64,000 nucleotides of DNA, taken from contig DYIY01000009.1 in the NCBI GenBank assembly GCA_020723405.1, positions 46,427 to 110,426 on the forward strand, read 5' to 3'. A program made the position numbers and the translations under genes. Positions 36,691 to 46,098 of this stretch are shown piece by piece (within the stretch, counting starts at the first letter, position 1; each line of letters opens with the position of its first letter). This stretch comes from Thiobacillus denitrificans. GTDB lineage: Bacteria; Pseudomonadota; Gammaproteobacteria; Burkholderiales; Thiobacillaceae. The notes under the pieces are model-generated. The model had not been told where the DNA came from. It saw nothing but the letters and a program-made list of their open reading frames with translations, and did not search any database.

Positions 36691-39105
36691 TTATGCGGCC
36701 AGACGCCGCTTGCCACTGCCCAGGCCAAGGCGGATGACGGCGGCCACGTCCAGGATCATCGCCACCCGGCCGTCGCCCATGATGGTGGCCCCGGAAATGC
36801 CGGGCACCCTGCGGTAATTGGCTTCCAGGCTCTTGATGACCACCTGCTGCTGGCCCAGCAGTTCGTCCACGAACAGGGCCGCCTTGCCTTCCTCGCCTTC
36901 CACCACCACCACCAGGCCCCGGGTCACGTCCTCCACGCCCTCCAGGCCGAAGGCCTCGGCCAGGGAGATGAAGGGCAGGTATTCGCCGCGGATGTGCATC
37001 ATGCGGGAGTCGCCGGCCAGGGTACGGATGCTGTCCAGGCTGGGTTGCAGGGATTCCACCACCGTGGTGATGGGCACGATGAAGGTCTCGCCGCCCACGC
37101 CCACCGACATGCCGTCCAGGATGGCCAGGGTCAGGGGCAGACGGATCACCGTGCGGGTGCCGAAGCCGGGGGAGGATTCCAGTTCCACCTTGCCACCCAG
37201 CTCCTCGATGTTGCGTTTCACCACGTCCATGCCCACGCCCCGACCGGACACGTCGGTGACCACCTCGGCAGTGGAGAAGCCGGGGGCGAAGATGAGCTGC
37301 CAGACTTCGTGGTCGGTCATGTTGTCGCTCACCGCCAGCCCTTTCTCCCGGGCTTTGTCCAGGATGCGGGTCCGGTTGAGGCCGGCCCCGTCGTCCATGA
37401 CTTCGATGACCACCGCGCCGCCCTGGTGGGAGGCCTTCAGGGTGAGGGAGCCCTTGGGGCTCTTGCCGGCGGCGACCCGTCGCTCCGGGGTCTCGATGCC
37501 GTGGTCCAGGCTGTTGCGGACCAGGTGGGTGAGGGGATCGGTGATCTTTTCGATGAGGCCCTTGTCCAGCTCCGTGTTCTCGCCCACGGTGCGCATGTCC
37601 ACCTGCTTGTTGAGCTTTCCGGCCAGATCCCGCACCACCCGTGGGAAGCGGGAGAACACCATGCTCATGGGCAGCATGCGGATGGACATGACCGATTCCT
37701 GCAGGTCCCGGGTATTGCGCGACAACAGGTCGATGCCGGCCAACAGCTTTTCCGCCTGGACCGGATCCAGGTCGCTGGCGGCCTGGGCCAGCATGGCCTG
37801 GGTGATGACCAGCTCACCCACCAGGTTGATGAGCTGGTCCACCTTCTCCACGGATACCCGGATGCTGGTGTCGCTGCCCGTGGCCACCACGGTCTTGTCG
37901 GTGTCCCGGCGGCCGGCCTTGCTCAATTCGATGTGCGGATCGTCGGACAGCCGCCGGCCGGTCTTGGCCGTCCCTCCCTGGCCTTCAGCAGCAGCGGGAC
38001 GGAGGGCCGGGCCGGTGCTGGCGGGGGGCAGCTTGGGCAGCCCGGGCGCGTCATCGAACAGGCCCAGCCCCCCCGGGGCATCGACGTAAAGGCCATAGCC
38101 CTGGCCTTCCACCGCCGCCGGGCTGTCGCCGGGGCCCACCTCCCGATTGGGCAGGACTTCCGGTTTGCCCGGGGCATCGTCGAACAGGCCGAATAGCTCG
38201 TCATGATCCAGCCCGGCGGCGGTCGTGGCGGCCCCTTCGCCTGATTCTCCGCCGGCCTCCGGCAGATCGGCGAAGAAGCCGTAGCCGGGATCATCGGCGG
38301 ATGAGGTGGCGGCTATGGCATCCGTGGCGGCGGGGTCATCGGTGAAGAACCCATAGCCCGGGTCCTCGGCAGCCGGTGGCGCGGGCGTTTCTGCAAAGAG
38401 CCCGTAGGCAGCCTCGGCCCCGTCACCGGCCGGAACCAGCTCCAGTTCCTTGGGATCGAGATAGAAGGCGAGGATCTCCCGCAGGTCTGCGTCGGACCGG
38501 GCAGTGACCAATCTGGCTTCCAGGAGGCCGTTGGCGGCATCGGGGCGATGCCGCAGCGTGACGGCGGCGATCTCCTCCAGGGCCGCCAGGATGTTGTTCA
38601 CCGCTCCGTCGGACTCGGCCACGTCGGGGGGCAGCAGGCAGGCCAGATCCAGATGGCGCACCTCCCCAGGGGGGGCCGGCAGGCTCGGCCCGGGCTGGCT
38701 AGGCGCCGGCTCGGCCGGGCCGCTGGCCAGATCCGTCAGGCGGGCGCAGATGTCGCGTATTTCTTCGCCGTCCACCGCCGCACCGCCCTGGTGATGGGCC
38801 AACTGGCCGCGCAGCACGTCCCCGGCGGCCAGAAAGGCGTCCACCATCTCGGAGCGCAGGGCCAGTTCCTCCTTGCGCAGCCGGTCCAGCAGGCCCTCCA
38901 GGACGTGGGTTACCTCGGTCATGTCGGTGAACCCGAAGGTGCCGCTGCCCCCTTTGATGGAGTGGGCCGCCCGGAAGATGGCGTTGAGGTCTTCCAGGGA
39001 CGGGTTGTCCACATCCAGGTTGAGCAACAGGCTTTCCATGTTCGCCAGGTGCTCCGAGGTCTCCTCGAAGAACACCTGGTAGAACTGGCTCATGTCGATA
39101 CTCAT
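36691..39105 (-). CDS. cheA: Chemotaxis histidine kinase CheA with a repeated GYGFF/GLFDDAP linker
   Basis: Central kinase of the chemotaxis array that phosphorylates CheY. The 804 residues contain the P1 Hpt domain with His48 (AAHSIKGG), a long acidic linker (about 120-390), dimerisation P3, the P4 ATPase (NSLDHGIE, DDGAGLN, GRGVGMDVV) and the P5 CheW-like domain. The linker carries at least six related short motifs (AYGLFAETP, GYGFFTDDP, GYGFFADLP, LFGLFDDAPGKP, GYGLYVDAPG, GLFDDAPGLP) and no clear P2 domain. These may be CheY-docking peptides (inference). It lies between cheY and cheW. Confidence 0.97.
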   Translation of the reverse strand: MSIDMSQFYQVFFEETSEHLANMESLLLNLDVDNPSLEDLNAIFRAAHSIKGGSGTFGFTDMTEVTHVLEGLLDRLRKEELALRSEMVDAFLAAGDVLRGQLAHHQGGAAVDGEEIRDICARLTDLASGPAEPAPSQPGPSLPAPPGEVRHLDLACLLPPDVAESDGAVNNILAALEEIAAVTLRHRPDAANGLLEARLVTARSDADLREILAFYLDPKELELVPAGDGAEAAYGLFAETPAPPAAEDPGYGFFTDDPAATDAIAATSSADDPGYGFFADLPEAGGESGEGAATTAAGLDHDELFGLFDDAPGKPEVLPNREVGPGDSPAAVEGQGYGLYVDAPGGLGLFDDAPGLPKLPPASTGPALRPAAAEGQGGTAKTGRRLSDDPHIELSKAGRRDTDKTVVATGSDTSIRVSVEKVDQLINLVGELVITQAMLAQAASDLDPVQAEKLLAGIDLLSRNTRDLQESVMSIRMLPMSMVFSRFPRVVRDLAGKLNKQVDMRTVGENTELDKGLIEKITDPLTHLVRNSLDHGIETPERRVAAGKSPKGSLTLKASHQGGAVVIEVMDDGAGLNRTRILDKAREKGLAVSDNMTDHEVWQLIFAPGFSTAEVVTDVSGRGVGMDVVKRNIEELGGKVELESSPGFGTRTVIRLPLTLAILDGMSVGVGGETFIVPITTVVESLQPSLDSIRTLAGDSRMMHIRGEYLPFISLAEAFGLEGVEDVTRGLVVVVEGEEGKAALFVDELLGQQQVVIKSLEANYRRVPGISGATIMGDGRVAMILDVAAVIRLGLGSGKRRLAA

Positions 39106-39156
39106 GGCCTCTCCCGGCGTGCTTGCTTGACCAGCGAACGAAGGGCGGGGGCCCCG

Positions 39157-39522
39157 TCAACCAATGACCTTCTTCACCACTTCCAGCAGTTTCTGGGGAT
39201 CGAAGGGTTTCACCAGCCAGCCCGTGGCCCCCGCTGCCTTGCCCGCCGATTTCATGGCATCGGAGGATTCGGTGGTGAGCATGAGAATGGGCACGGAACG
39301 GTATTGGGGCAGGCCGCGCAGGGCCTTGATGAGGCTCAGGCCGTCCATCCGCGGCATGTTCTGGTCGGTGAGCACCAGACTGGCCTGCTTGCCTTTGGCC
39401 TTGTTCAAGCCATCCTCGCCATCCACCGCCTCCAACACCTCATAGCCGGCACTTTTCAGGGTGAAAGCCACCATCTGCCGGATGGAAGGGGAGTCATCCA
39501 CGGTGAGCACGATCTTTGCCAT
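39157..39522 (-). CDS. cheY: Chemotaxis response regulator CheY
   Basis: Single receiver domain of 121 residues that would carry the phosphate signal to the flagellar motor. Motifs are TVDDSPSIRQM at the N terminus, LVLTDQNMP with the phosphoacceptor Asp, the TTES switch region and the KPFDPQ lysine. The start is ATG 39522 (MAKIVLTVDD), with a GAGAGG ribosome site; the longer frame upstream belongs to the preceding gene in another phase. Confidence 0.96.
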   Translation of the reverse strand: MAKIVLTVDDSPSIRQMVAFTLKSAGYEVLEAVDGEDGLNKAKGKQASLVLTDQNMPRMDGLSLIKALRGLPQYRSVPILMLTTESSDAMKSAGKAAGATGWLVKPFDPQKLLEVVKKVIG

Positions 39523-39538
39523 TGCCGTTCCTCTCTGA

Positions 39539-40711
39539 TCAGAACAATTCCACGTCACCCGAGTCCAGGCGTTGGGCCGCGACCGAGGGCTGAGCCCGGG
39601 CCGCCTCGGCGCTCCGGGTGCGTAATATCTCCCGCGCCCGGTCCAGGCCCGCAGCCGGATCCCCGGCCTGGCCCAGGGCATCGGCCATCTCCCTGGCCAC
39701 CCGGGCACCGTCCTCCACCCGGCTCCTGGCCCGGTCCAGAAGCTGGCTGGCCAGGTCCTGGAATTGCAGGGCCGTGACGGCCTTGTTCACCTGCTCCGCC
39801 ACCTGGTTGGCGTGTCCGTCGATGGACCGGGCCGACTCGGCCATGGCCAGGTTCATGTCGGCGATGCGCTGCATGGTGCGCCCGACCCGGTGCTTGGACT
39901 CCAGGGCGAAGTTCATATCCATGGAAGCCACGGCGTAGATGTTGTCGTGGGCATTGCTCACCGAGCCGTGCACGGTGTCCATGTGGCTGCGGATTTGCTG
40001 GGAGAACAGGTTGGTGCGCTGGGACAGGCCGCGGACTTCGTCGGCCACCACGGCAAAGCCCCGCCCCGCCTCCCCGGCCCGGGCCGCCTCGATGGCGGCG
40101 TTCAGGGCCAGCAGGTTGGTCTGTTTGGCGATGGATTCGATCTCGCCCAGGATGCCGATGATGGCATTCACTTCATGGTCGATGCCGTCCATGGTCTCCA
40201 CCAGGCTCATGGCGATCTTGCTGGTGGTCAGGGTGCTTTCCACGAAAGACTCCATGGTCCGCGAGGTTTCCAGGACGAATTCGGAGAAGTTGCCCGACTC
40301 ACCGCTGCCCTTGTCCTCGGCCATGCCGGTAATGATGGACAAGGCCTGGTTGCGCTGGGCCTGGATGTGCTCGTTCATGTCGCTGAAGCTGGCCACCAGT
40401 TTATTGATGGCTTCCCTGAGCAGGGTCTTCACCCGTTCCAGGTCGTCGCCACAGCCCGCGCTGTTGTCCAGGGCGGCCTTCTTCTGTTCTTCGGCCAGGC
40501 CGCGCAGATTCTCACGCAATTGCGGCACCGGCGGTTCCGTCCCGCGGTCGGCCTGGGAAGGGGTGCAGCCATGACGGCTGCCGATCCAGGCAAAGACCAG
40601 GCCACAGATCACCACCGCCGCCACACCCCAGGCCGGCGGAGCCAGCCAGACCACCAGACTGACCAGGACCACCGCGATCAGGGTGAACAGGACAAACCGG
40701 GAAGAGGACAA
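39539..40711 (-). CDS. Methyl-accepting chemotaxis protein-like transducer, first gene of the che operon
   Basis: A 390-residue receptor-like protein. Two closely spaced hydrophobic segments (about 5-24 and 27-45) allow only a very short periplasmic loop, so it probably senses in the cytoplasm or membrane. The signalling region is recognisable by [20 protein letters not shown] and [13 protein letters not shown] near residue 200, followed by an atypical C-terminal helix region ending SGDVELF. It lies 16 bases upstream of cheY and starts the operon behind a sigma-28 promoter. The role is inferred from family and position. Confidence 0.85.
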   Translation of the reverse strand: MSSSRFVLFTLIAVVLVSLVVWLAPPAWGVAAVVICGLVFAWIGSRHGCTPSQADRGTEPPVPQLRENLRGLAEEQKKAALDNSAGCGDDLERVKTLLREAINKLVASFSDMNEHIQAQRNQALSIITGMAEDKGSGESGNFSEFVLETSRTMESFVESTLTTSKIAMSLVETMDGIDHEVNAIIGILGEIESIAKQTNLLALNAAIEAARAGEAGRGFAVVADEVRGLSQRTNLFSQQIRSHMDTVHGSVSNAHDNIYAVASMDMNFALESKHRVGRTMQRIADMNLAMAESARSIDGHANQVAEQVNKAVTALQFQDLASQLLDRARSRVEDGARVAREMADALGQAGDPAAGLDRAREILRTRSAEAARAQPSVAAQRLDSGDVELF

Positions 40712-40756
40712 GTTGGGCCTTTCCTGAAGCGAGGATTGTGGGTTTGGACCGTCGAA

Positions 40757-40783
40757 ATATCGGCGAACCAGTGAAAAACTTTA
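40757..40783 (-). promoter_or_regulatory. Sigma-28 (FliA) promoter of the chemotaxis operon
   Basis: On the minus strand TAAAGTTT (40783-40776) is followed by exactly 11 bases and GCCGATAT (40764-40757), against the flagellar consensus TAAAGTTT-N11-GCCGATAA. It lies about 46 bases ahead of the first che gene. This places the whole operon under flagellar late-class control. Confidence 0.88.
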
Positions 40784-40798
40784 ACCGCTTCCCGGATG

Positions 40799-40826
40799 AA
40801 AAAAAGGCCGGCTTGCGCCGGCCATC
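40799..40826 (-). terminator. Rho-independent terminator of grxD
   Basis: On the minus strand a perfect 7-bp stem (GGCCGGC, loop GCAA, GCCGGCC) is followed by seven T. It ends grxD transcription ahead of the chemotaxis promoter. Confidence 0.9.
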
Positions 40827-40843
40827 AAGGGCTGAAAGACGGT

Positions 40844-41164
40844 TCAGTGGGCCGTGGCCTCGACCAGAAGCTTCTGCAATTCACCGGCCTGATAGAGATC
40901 GCGCATGATGTCGGAGCCCCCCACCAGCTGACCCTTGATATAGAGCTGGGGAAAGGTGGGCCAGTTGGCGTAGGTCTTGAGGCCGGCCATCAGTTCGGCG
41001 CTTTCCAGCACGTTCACCGCCAGAAACCGGCTCACGCCGCAGGCCTTGAGGATGTTGGCCGCGTTGGCGGAAAAGCCGCACTGGGGAAACTGGGGGGTAC
41101 CCTTCATGTACAGCACGATGGGGTTTTCCGTGACTTGCTGGTGAATGACTGCGTGGGCATCCAT
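40844..41164 (-). CDS. grxD: Monothiol glutaredoxin, Grx4 family
   Basis: Cytoplasmic glutaredoxin that carries or transfers Fe-S clusters. The 106 residues contain the CGFS active site (FPQCGFSANA), the glutathione-binding lysine in LYMKGTPQFP, NWPTFPQLYIKG and the GGSDIM motif. It is a single gene with its own terminator and a gap of about 120 bases to the next, divergent reading frame. Confidence 0.97.
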   Translation of the reverse strand: MDAHAVIHQQVTENPIVLYMKGTPQFPQCGFSANAANILKACGVSRFLAVNVLESAELMAGLKTYANWPTFPQLYIKGQLVGGSDIMRDLYQAGELQKLLVEATAH

Positions 41165-41287
41165 GGGGACATCCTTAAGTTGACAATATTGGTCGGGAAT
41201 TATACGGGCCCGGCCTTCCCCGTCAAGCCGGTGCCGGCCTGTGCAAGGTCAAGGCCCCGGTCGGTCGGCATTGGCTAACATGATCGG

Positions 41288-41515
41288 ATGGAACCCTCCG
41301 CCCCACCCCCGCCCCATCGGCCGGCGGCCATCCTGGAACACCTGGAGGCCGGCCTGGTGGAACGCCCCCTGCCCGTGCGCCTGGCCCTGCTGGCTGCCGG
41401 GGTGTCCTGGGCCGACACCAGTTTCAATTTCGCCCTGACGTCCGGGGATTATCCGGGGTTCAGGGCGCTTCTGACCCGTGCTTACCCAACCCGGTTGACC
41501 GGTCCCTACCTGTAA
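41288..41515 (+). CDS. Possible small protein upstream of moeA
   Basis: A 75-residue frame of unknown function. Codon third positions are strongly GC-rich over the first two thirds, as in the real genes here, which favours coding. The start is ATG 41288 and no strong ribosome site is visible. The N terminus is Pro-rich, then a helical stretch (AAILEHLEAGLVERPL, LALLAAG). It lies 35 bases ahead of moeA in the same direction. It may be a leader gene or the remnant of a longer gene. Confidence 0.4.
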   Translation: MEPSAPPPPHRPAAILEHLEAGLVERPLPVRLALLAAGVSWADTSFNFALTSGDYPGFRALLTRAYPTRLTGPYL

Positions 41516-41550
41516 CATCTCCCCATCGTCTTCCTCAGGACAGAACCTCC

Positions 41551-42762
41551 ATGGCCCTCCTCCCCTTTGCCGAAGCCAAGGCCAGACTGCTGGCCTCCGC
41601 CCGCCCCGTCAGCGAAACCGAAGACCTGGACCTGGCCGCAGCCTTCGGCCGGGTGCTGGCCCGGGACCTGGTCTCTCCCCTGACCGTGCCGCCCTTCGAC
41701 AACGCCGCCATGGATGGTTACGCCCTGCGGGCCGGAGACGTGCCCGGGCCGGGAGTGCGGCTGCCGGTAAGCCAGCGGGTTGCGGCCGGTGCCGTGGCCC
41801 TGCCCCTGGCCCCGGGCAGCGCGGCGCGCATCTTCACCGGCGCCCAGGTGCCGGAGGGGGCGGACACGGTGGTGATGCAGGAGGACTGCCAGGCCGAGGG
41901 CGACCTGGTGGTGGTCAACCAGGTCCCGCCGCCGGGCCAGCACGTGCGCCGGAAGGGCTCGGACCTGCTGGCCGGCAAGTCCATCCTGGCCGCCGGCAGC
42001 CGTCTGACCGCTGCGGCCATGGGCCTGGCCGCCTCGGTGGGTTTCGACCGGGTGCCGGTGTTCCGCCCCCTGAAGGTGGCCATCTTCTTCACCGGCAGCG
42101 AGCTGGTGATGCCCGGCAATCCCCTGCCGGCGGGCCACATCTACAACTCCAACCGCTACGTGATGCGCGGGTTCCTCCAGGACCTGGGGGCCCAGGTGCT
42201 GGACCTGGGCATCATCCGGGACGAGCGGGAGGCCACCCGGGAGGCCCTGCGCCGGGCGGCGGCGGAGGCGGACCTGATCGTCACCAGCGGCGGCATGTCG
42301 GAAGGGGAGGAGGACCACGTCACCGCCGCCGTCCAGGCCGAGGGCCACATCGACGTGTGGAAGATCGCCGCCAAGCCGGGCAAACCCCTGGCCTTCGGCG
42401 CCGTGGCCAACGGAAACAGACAGGCCGCCTTCATCGGCCTGCCCGGCAATCCGGTGTCGGTATGGTCCGGCCTGCTCACCCTGGTGGCTCCCTTCCTGCG
42501 CCGCTGCCAGGGCCTGGCGGTCATCGAGCCGGACCGGCAGCGGCTGCGTGCCGACTTCGGCTACCAGGTGAAGGGCAACCGCATGGAGTTCGTGCGGGTG
42601 CGGCGCAACGGCAAGGGGGGCCTGGACATCTATCCCACCCAGGATTCGGCCATCATCGCCTCGGCCGTCTGGGCAGATGGCGTGGCGGCCATTCCGGCCG
42701 GGGCCACCATCCTGCCCGGGGACCTGATCGAATACCTGCCCGGGCCGGGCTGGACGCCGTGA
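41551..42762 (+). CDS. moeA: Molybdopterin molybdenumtransferase MoeA
   Basis: Cytoplasmic enzyme that inserts molybdate into adenylylated molybdopterin. The 403 residues have the N-terminal domain with PPFDNAAMDGYALRAGD, RIFTGAQVPEGADTVVMQE, the MoaB-like domain with FTGSELV, YNSNRY and VTSGGMSEGEEDH, KPGKPLAFG, GLPGNPVSVW and the C-terminal domain IV. It implies at least one molybdoenzyme elsewhere in the genome. Its stop overlaps the next gene (GTGA). Confidence 0.97.
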   Translation: MALLPFAEAKARLLASARPVSETEDLDLAAAFGRVLARDLVSPLTVPPFDNAAMDGYALRAGDVPGPGVRLPVSQRVAAGAVALPLAPGSAARIFTGAQVPEGADTVVMQEDCQAEGDLVVVNQVPPPGQHVRRKGSDLLAGKSILAAGSRLTAAAMGLAASVGFDRVPVFRPLKVAIFFTGSELVMPGNPLPAGHIYNSNRYVMRGFLQDLGAQVLDLGIIRDEREATREALRRAAAEADLIVTSGGMSEGEEDHVTAAVQAEGHIDVWKIAAKPGKPLAFGAVANGNRQAAFIGLPGNPVSVWSGLLTLVAPFLRRCQGLAVIEPDRQRLRADFGYQVKGNRMEFVRVRRNGKGGLDIYPTQDSAIIASAVWADGVAAIPAGATILPGDLIEYLPGPGWTP

Positions 42763-43133
42763 GCGAGGTCCGCCGCGCCCCCTTGCCCCGCTGGCTCGGC
42801 GTGGCCTTCCGCGCCGTCCACCTGGCGACGGTGGTGGGCCTGGGGGCGGCCTTGCTGGGGGCCCCTCTGGATGGCCATGCCCAGGCCCTGGGCGTGCTGT
42901 TCAGCGGGGCCGCCATGATGGCCCTGGACCTGTGGATGAAGCCCCACCTGCTGCGCGAATGGTCGGGGGCCGCCCTGCTGCTCAAGCTGGGCGTGGTGGC
43001 GTGGATGGCCGTGGACGCCGGCCTGCGCCTGCCCCTGTTCTGGGGGCTGGTGCTCTGGTCGGCCGTCTTCGCCCACGCCCCGGCCAGTTTCCGCCATGCC
43101 CCGTGGTGGCGGCGGGCCGGGGAGGGGGGCTGA
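42759..43133 (+). CDS. Hypothetical membrane protein coupled to moeA
   Basis: A 124-residue protein starting at GTG 42759 (overlap GTGA with the moeA stop). Three or four hydrophobic segments are visible (about 15-40, 45-60, 75-90, 95-110), with conserved-looking WMKPHLLREWSG in a loop. No family is recognised. Translational coupling suggests co-expression with moeA, but nothing in the protein ties it to molybdenum cofactor. Its stop directly abuts the stop of the convergent PEP-CTERM gene. Confidence 0.75.
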   Translation: MSEVRRAPLPRWLGVAFRAVHLATVVGLGAALLGAPLDGHAQALGVLFSGAAMMALDLWMKPHLLREWSGAALLLKLGVVAWMAVDAGLRLPLFWGLVLWSAVFAHAPASFRHAPWWRRAGEGG

Positions 43134-44015
43134 TCAGGCTGACCGCCGGCGACGGGCCATGAAGCCCACGAGGCCGAGACCGGCCAGCATGAGGGCATAG
43201 GTCTCGGGTTCCGGGACGGGGGCGCTGAGCACGTAGAGGCTGGGGTTTTCCCCCACCAGGTAGATGTTGCCCAGGCTGTCCATGGTGACGCCCTCGATGT
43301 TGTCGGCCACGCCGGCCAGGCTGAGGCTGCTCAGGATCTGGCCGGTGCGGCTGATCTCCAGCAACATGGCCGACTCCTGGCTGAACACCAGCAGGTTGTC
43401 CTGGTCGGCCGTGCCGGCCAGCACGCCGCTCAACACCTGCACGTCGGACAGGTCCAGCACCCCCAGGTCGGGGCTGAACAAGCTGGTCACGGCGGCATCA
43501 CCGCCGTAGTTCAGCGTCACCGCATAGACGGCCTGGGGAGACTTCTCCTTCACCGCCACGAAGCCGCCGGTGAGGGGATCGTAGGCGATGCCCTCGATGC
43601 CAATGTTGCCCACCGTGGGTCCCAGGGAGGAGGAAGCCAGGCTGGACCGGGCCGCACTGCCGGCGGCGCTGTAGTCCAGCAGGTAGGCATCCTGGAGACG
43701 CTCCTCGGTGATGACGAACTGGCCGTTGCCCACATAGGCCACGCCTTCCGTGTCGTCGAAACCGGTGAGGGTCATGACGCTCAACTGATTGCCCAGCAGA
43801 TCCACCTCCACCAGGGCATCCCCTTCGTCACCCAGGACGAACAGGGTGTTGCTGTCCCAGTTCCAGGTGACGGCGGAGGCTTCGGAGGCGGCCACGGCGG
43901 GCAGGGCATGGGTGGCGGTCAGGCTGTAGTCGCCCAGGTCCAGGCCGCTGGGGGCGGCCAGGGCGGGCGTGGCGGCCAGGGCCGTGAGGAGGGCGGAGAA
44001 CGCGCGGACGTACAT
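43134..44015 (-). CDS. SdiA-regulated-type beta-propeller protein with PEP-CTERM anchor
   Basis: An exported protein of 293 residues. It has a signal peptide (about 1-23, ending ALAA), a region like the SdiA-regulated family (WNWDSNTLFVLGDEGDALVE, DTEGVAYVGNGQFVITEE, IEGIAYDP, IEGVTMDSLGNIYLVGE), and a C-terminal PEP-CTERM signal: VPEPETYALM, a hydrophobic helix and the basic MARRRRSA tail. Exosortase should cleave at this signal. I start at ATG 44015; the open frame continues upstream over the divergent symporter gene without meaning. PrsK/PrsR in the same window are the expected regulators. Confidence 0.9.
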   Translation of the reverse strand: MYVRAFSALLTALAATPALAAPSGLDLGDYSLTATHALPAVAASEASAVTWNWDSNTLFVLGDEGDALVEVDLLGNQLSVMTLTGFDDTEGVAYVGNGQFVITEERLQDAYLLDYSAAGSAARSSLASSSLGPTVGNIGIEGIAYDPLTGGFVAVKEKSPQAVYAVTLNYGGDAAVTSLFSPDLGVLDLSDVQVLSGVLAGTADQDNLLVFSQESAMLLEISRTGQILSSLSLAGVADNIEGVTMDSLGNIYLVGENPSLYVLSAPVPEPETYALMLAGLGLVGFMARRRRSA

Positions 44016-44055
44016 GGGATGGCTCCGGAGGATGGAAGTCGGTCGCGCTACCTTA

Positions 44056-44072
44056 TTGCGCTCCCGTTGCCG
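44056..44072 (-). promoter_or_regulatory. Candidate sigma-54 promoter of the PEP-CTERM gene
   Basis: On the minus strand CGGCAACGGGAGCGCAA has GG and GC separated by 10 bases, as needed for -24/-12 promoters, and keeps GGCA and GCA of the consensus. It lies about 41 bases from the start codon. PrsR has the sigma-54 contact loop, which makes this site plausible. The TTGC half is weak. Confidence 0.4.
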
Positions 44073-44114
44073 TTTCATGACGCCGGCCATGGACCATCCC
44101 GCCTTGGGGCTAGA

Positions 44115-46073
44115 ATGGACCCCTTGCCGCGACCGCCCACGCCAGACACCCCGGTGAAAAAGGTCTACCTCAGCAATCTGTTCCGCTACTACAGCTTCTA
44201 TACCGGCGGCTTCGTGCTGTTCCTGTTCACCCTGGCGGTGGCGGAATTCATGGGCATGCCGGAGCAATGGATCGGCTGGGTGTTCATGGCCGCCACCATC
44301 GCCCTTTACGCCGGCATCGGCATCCTCTCCCGCACCTCCGACGTGGACGAGTACTACGTGGCCGGCCGGCGGGTGCCGGCGGTGTACAACGGCATGGCCA
44401 CGGGGGCCGACTGGATGTCCGCCGCCTCCTTCATCGGCATGGCCGGTACCCTCTACGCCAAGGGCTACGACGGCCTGGCCTTCGTCATGGGCTGGACCGG
44501 CGGCTACGTGCTGGTGGCCCTGCTGCTGGCGCCCTACCTGCGCAAGTTCGGCCAGTTCACCATCCCCGACTTCATCGGCGCCCGTTATGGCGGCAACCTG
44601 GCCCGCTCCATCGCCGTGCTGGGGGCCATCCTGGCCTCCTTCACCTACGTCACCGCCCAGATCTACGGGGTGGGCATCGTCACCAGCCGCTTCCTCGGCA
44701 TCGCCTTCGAGACGGGGGTGTTCGTGGGCCTGGCAGGCATCCTGGTCTGCTCCTTCCTGGGGGGCATGCGGGCGGTGACCTGGACCCAGGTGGCCCAGTA
44801 CATCATCCTCATCATCGCCTACCTGGTGCCGGTGGTGTTCCTCTCCTACAAGGTCACCAACGTGCCCCTGCCCCAACTGGTCTACGGCGAGGTGATGCAG
44901 GAACTGGCCCAGCGGGAACGGGAACTCCAGGCGGACCCGGCCCAGGCCCAGGTCCGGGAGGCCTATGCCGCCCGGGCCGCCGCCCTGGAGGCGCGCATCC
45001 GCTCCGCTCCGGACCCGGGCATGCTGGAACGGGACCGCTGGCAGCGGGAATTGCGGGTGGCCCAGGAGAAGGCCCAGCCCATACATCCCCACGCCGAGGC
45101 CTTCCCCGGGGCAGACCGGGTCCAGCGCGACGAGGCCCGGCGCAATTTCCTGGCCCTGGTCTTCTGCCTCATGGTGGGCACGGCGGCCCTGCCCCACGTG
45201 CTCATGCGCTATTACACCACCCCCTCGGTCAGGGAAGCCCGGGAGTCGGTGTTCTGGTCCCTGTTCTTCATCTTCCTGCTCTATTTCACCGCGCCGGCCT
45301 ACGCGGTGTTCGCCAAGTACGAGGTCTACAGCAACGTGATCGGCACGGCCATCGCCGAGTTGCCCGCCTGGGTGGCCTCCTGGGCCCAGGTGGGCCTGGT
45401 GGCGGTGGAGGACATCAACGGCGACGGCATCCTGCAACTGGCGGAACTGACCCTGAACCCGGACGTGATCGTGCTGGCCACCCCGGAGATCGCCGGCCTG
45501 CCCTACGTGGTGGCCGGACTGGTGGCGGCGGGGGGCCTGGCGGCGGCCCTTTCCACCGCCGACGGCCTGCTCCTCACCATCGCCAACGCCCTGTCCCACG
45601 ACGTGTATTTCCAGATGATCGATCCCCGGGCCAGCACCGGCCGCCGCCTGGCCATCTCCAAGTCCTTGCTGCTGCTGGTGGCCATGTTCGCCGCCTGGGT
45701 GGCCTCCCTGCGCCCGGACACCATCCTGTCCATGGTGGCCTGGGCCTTTTCCATCGCCGGCTCCTGTTTCTTTCCGGCCCTGGTGCTGGGCATCTTCTGG
45801 CGCCACGCCTCCCGCCAGGGAGCGGTGGCCGGCATGCTGGTGGGCCTGGGCCTCACCCTTTATTACCTGGTGGCGGTGAAATTCCTCGGCATGCCCCGCT
45901 GGTGGGGCATCAGCGACGTGTCGGCCGGTGTGTTCGGCATCCCCGCCGGCTTCCTCACCATCATCCTGGTCAGCCTGGTGACCCCGGGACCGGACCGGGC
46001 GACACGCCGTCTCGTCTACCAGATCCGCTATCCGGTGCTGGACGCCGCCCCCCGCCACCCTCCGGTAGAATGA
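44115..46073 (+). CDS. Sodium:solute symporter, VC_2705/ActP-like subfamily
   Basis: Inner membrane transporter of the SSS family, likely for acetate or another small organic acid. From ATG 44115 it has 652 residues; GTG 44154 is an alternative nearer the first homologous residues ([18 protein letters not shown]). Thirteen helices are expected; motifs include [21 protein letters not shown], split by a loop, and [22 protein letters not shown]. Two loops are unusual but I recall them in this subfamily: an 80-residue charged coiled-coil segment (about 265-340), and an EF-hand-like [13 protein letters not shown] loop near 435. Confidence 0.93.
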   Translation: MDPLPRPPTPDTPVKKVYLSNLFRYYSFYTGGFVLFLFTLAVAEFMGMPEQWIGWVFMAATIALYAGIGILSRTSDVDEYYVAGRRVPAVYNGMATGADWMSAASFIGMAGTLYAKGYDGLAFVMGWTGGYVLVALLLAPYLRKFGQFTIPDFIGARYGGNLARSIAVLGAILASFTYVTAQIYGVGIVTSRFLGIAFETGVFVGLAGILVCSFLGGMRAVTWTQVAQYIILIIAYLVPVVFLSYKVTNVPLPQLVYGEVMQELAQRERELQADPAQAQVREAYAARAAALEARIRSAPDPGMLERDRWQRELRVAQEKAQPIHPHAEAFPGADRVQRDEARRNFLALVFCLMVGTAALPHVLMRYYTTPSVREARESVFWSLFFIFLLYFTAPAYAVFAKYEVYSNVIGTAIAELPAWVASWAQVGLVAVEDINGDGILQLAELTLNPDVIVLATPEIAGLPYVVAGLVAAGGLAAALSTADGLLLTIANALSHDVYFQMIDPRASTGRRLAISKSLLLLVAMFAAWVASLRPDTILSMVAWAFSIAGSCFFPALVLGIFWRHASRQGAVAGMLVGLGLTLYYLVAVKFLGMPRWWGISDVSAGVFGIPAGFLTIILVSLVTPGPDRATRRLVYQIRYPVLDAAPRHPPVE

Positions 46074-46098
46074 CCGGGTTTCCCCGCCGACCTTTGCC

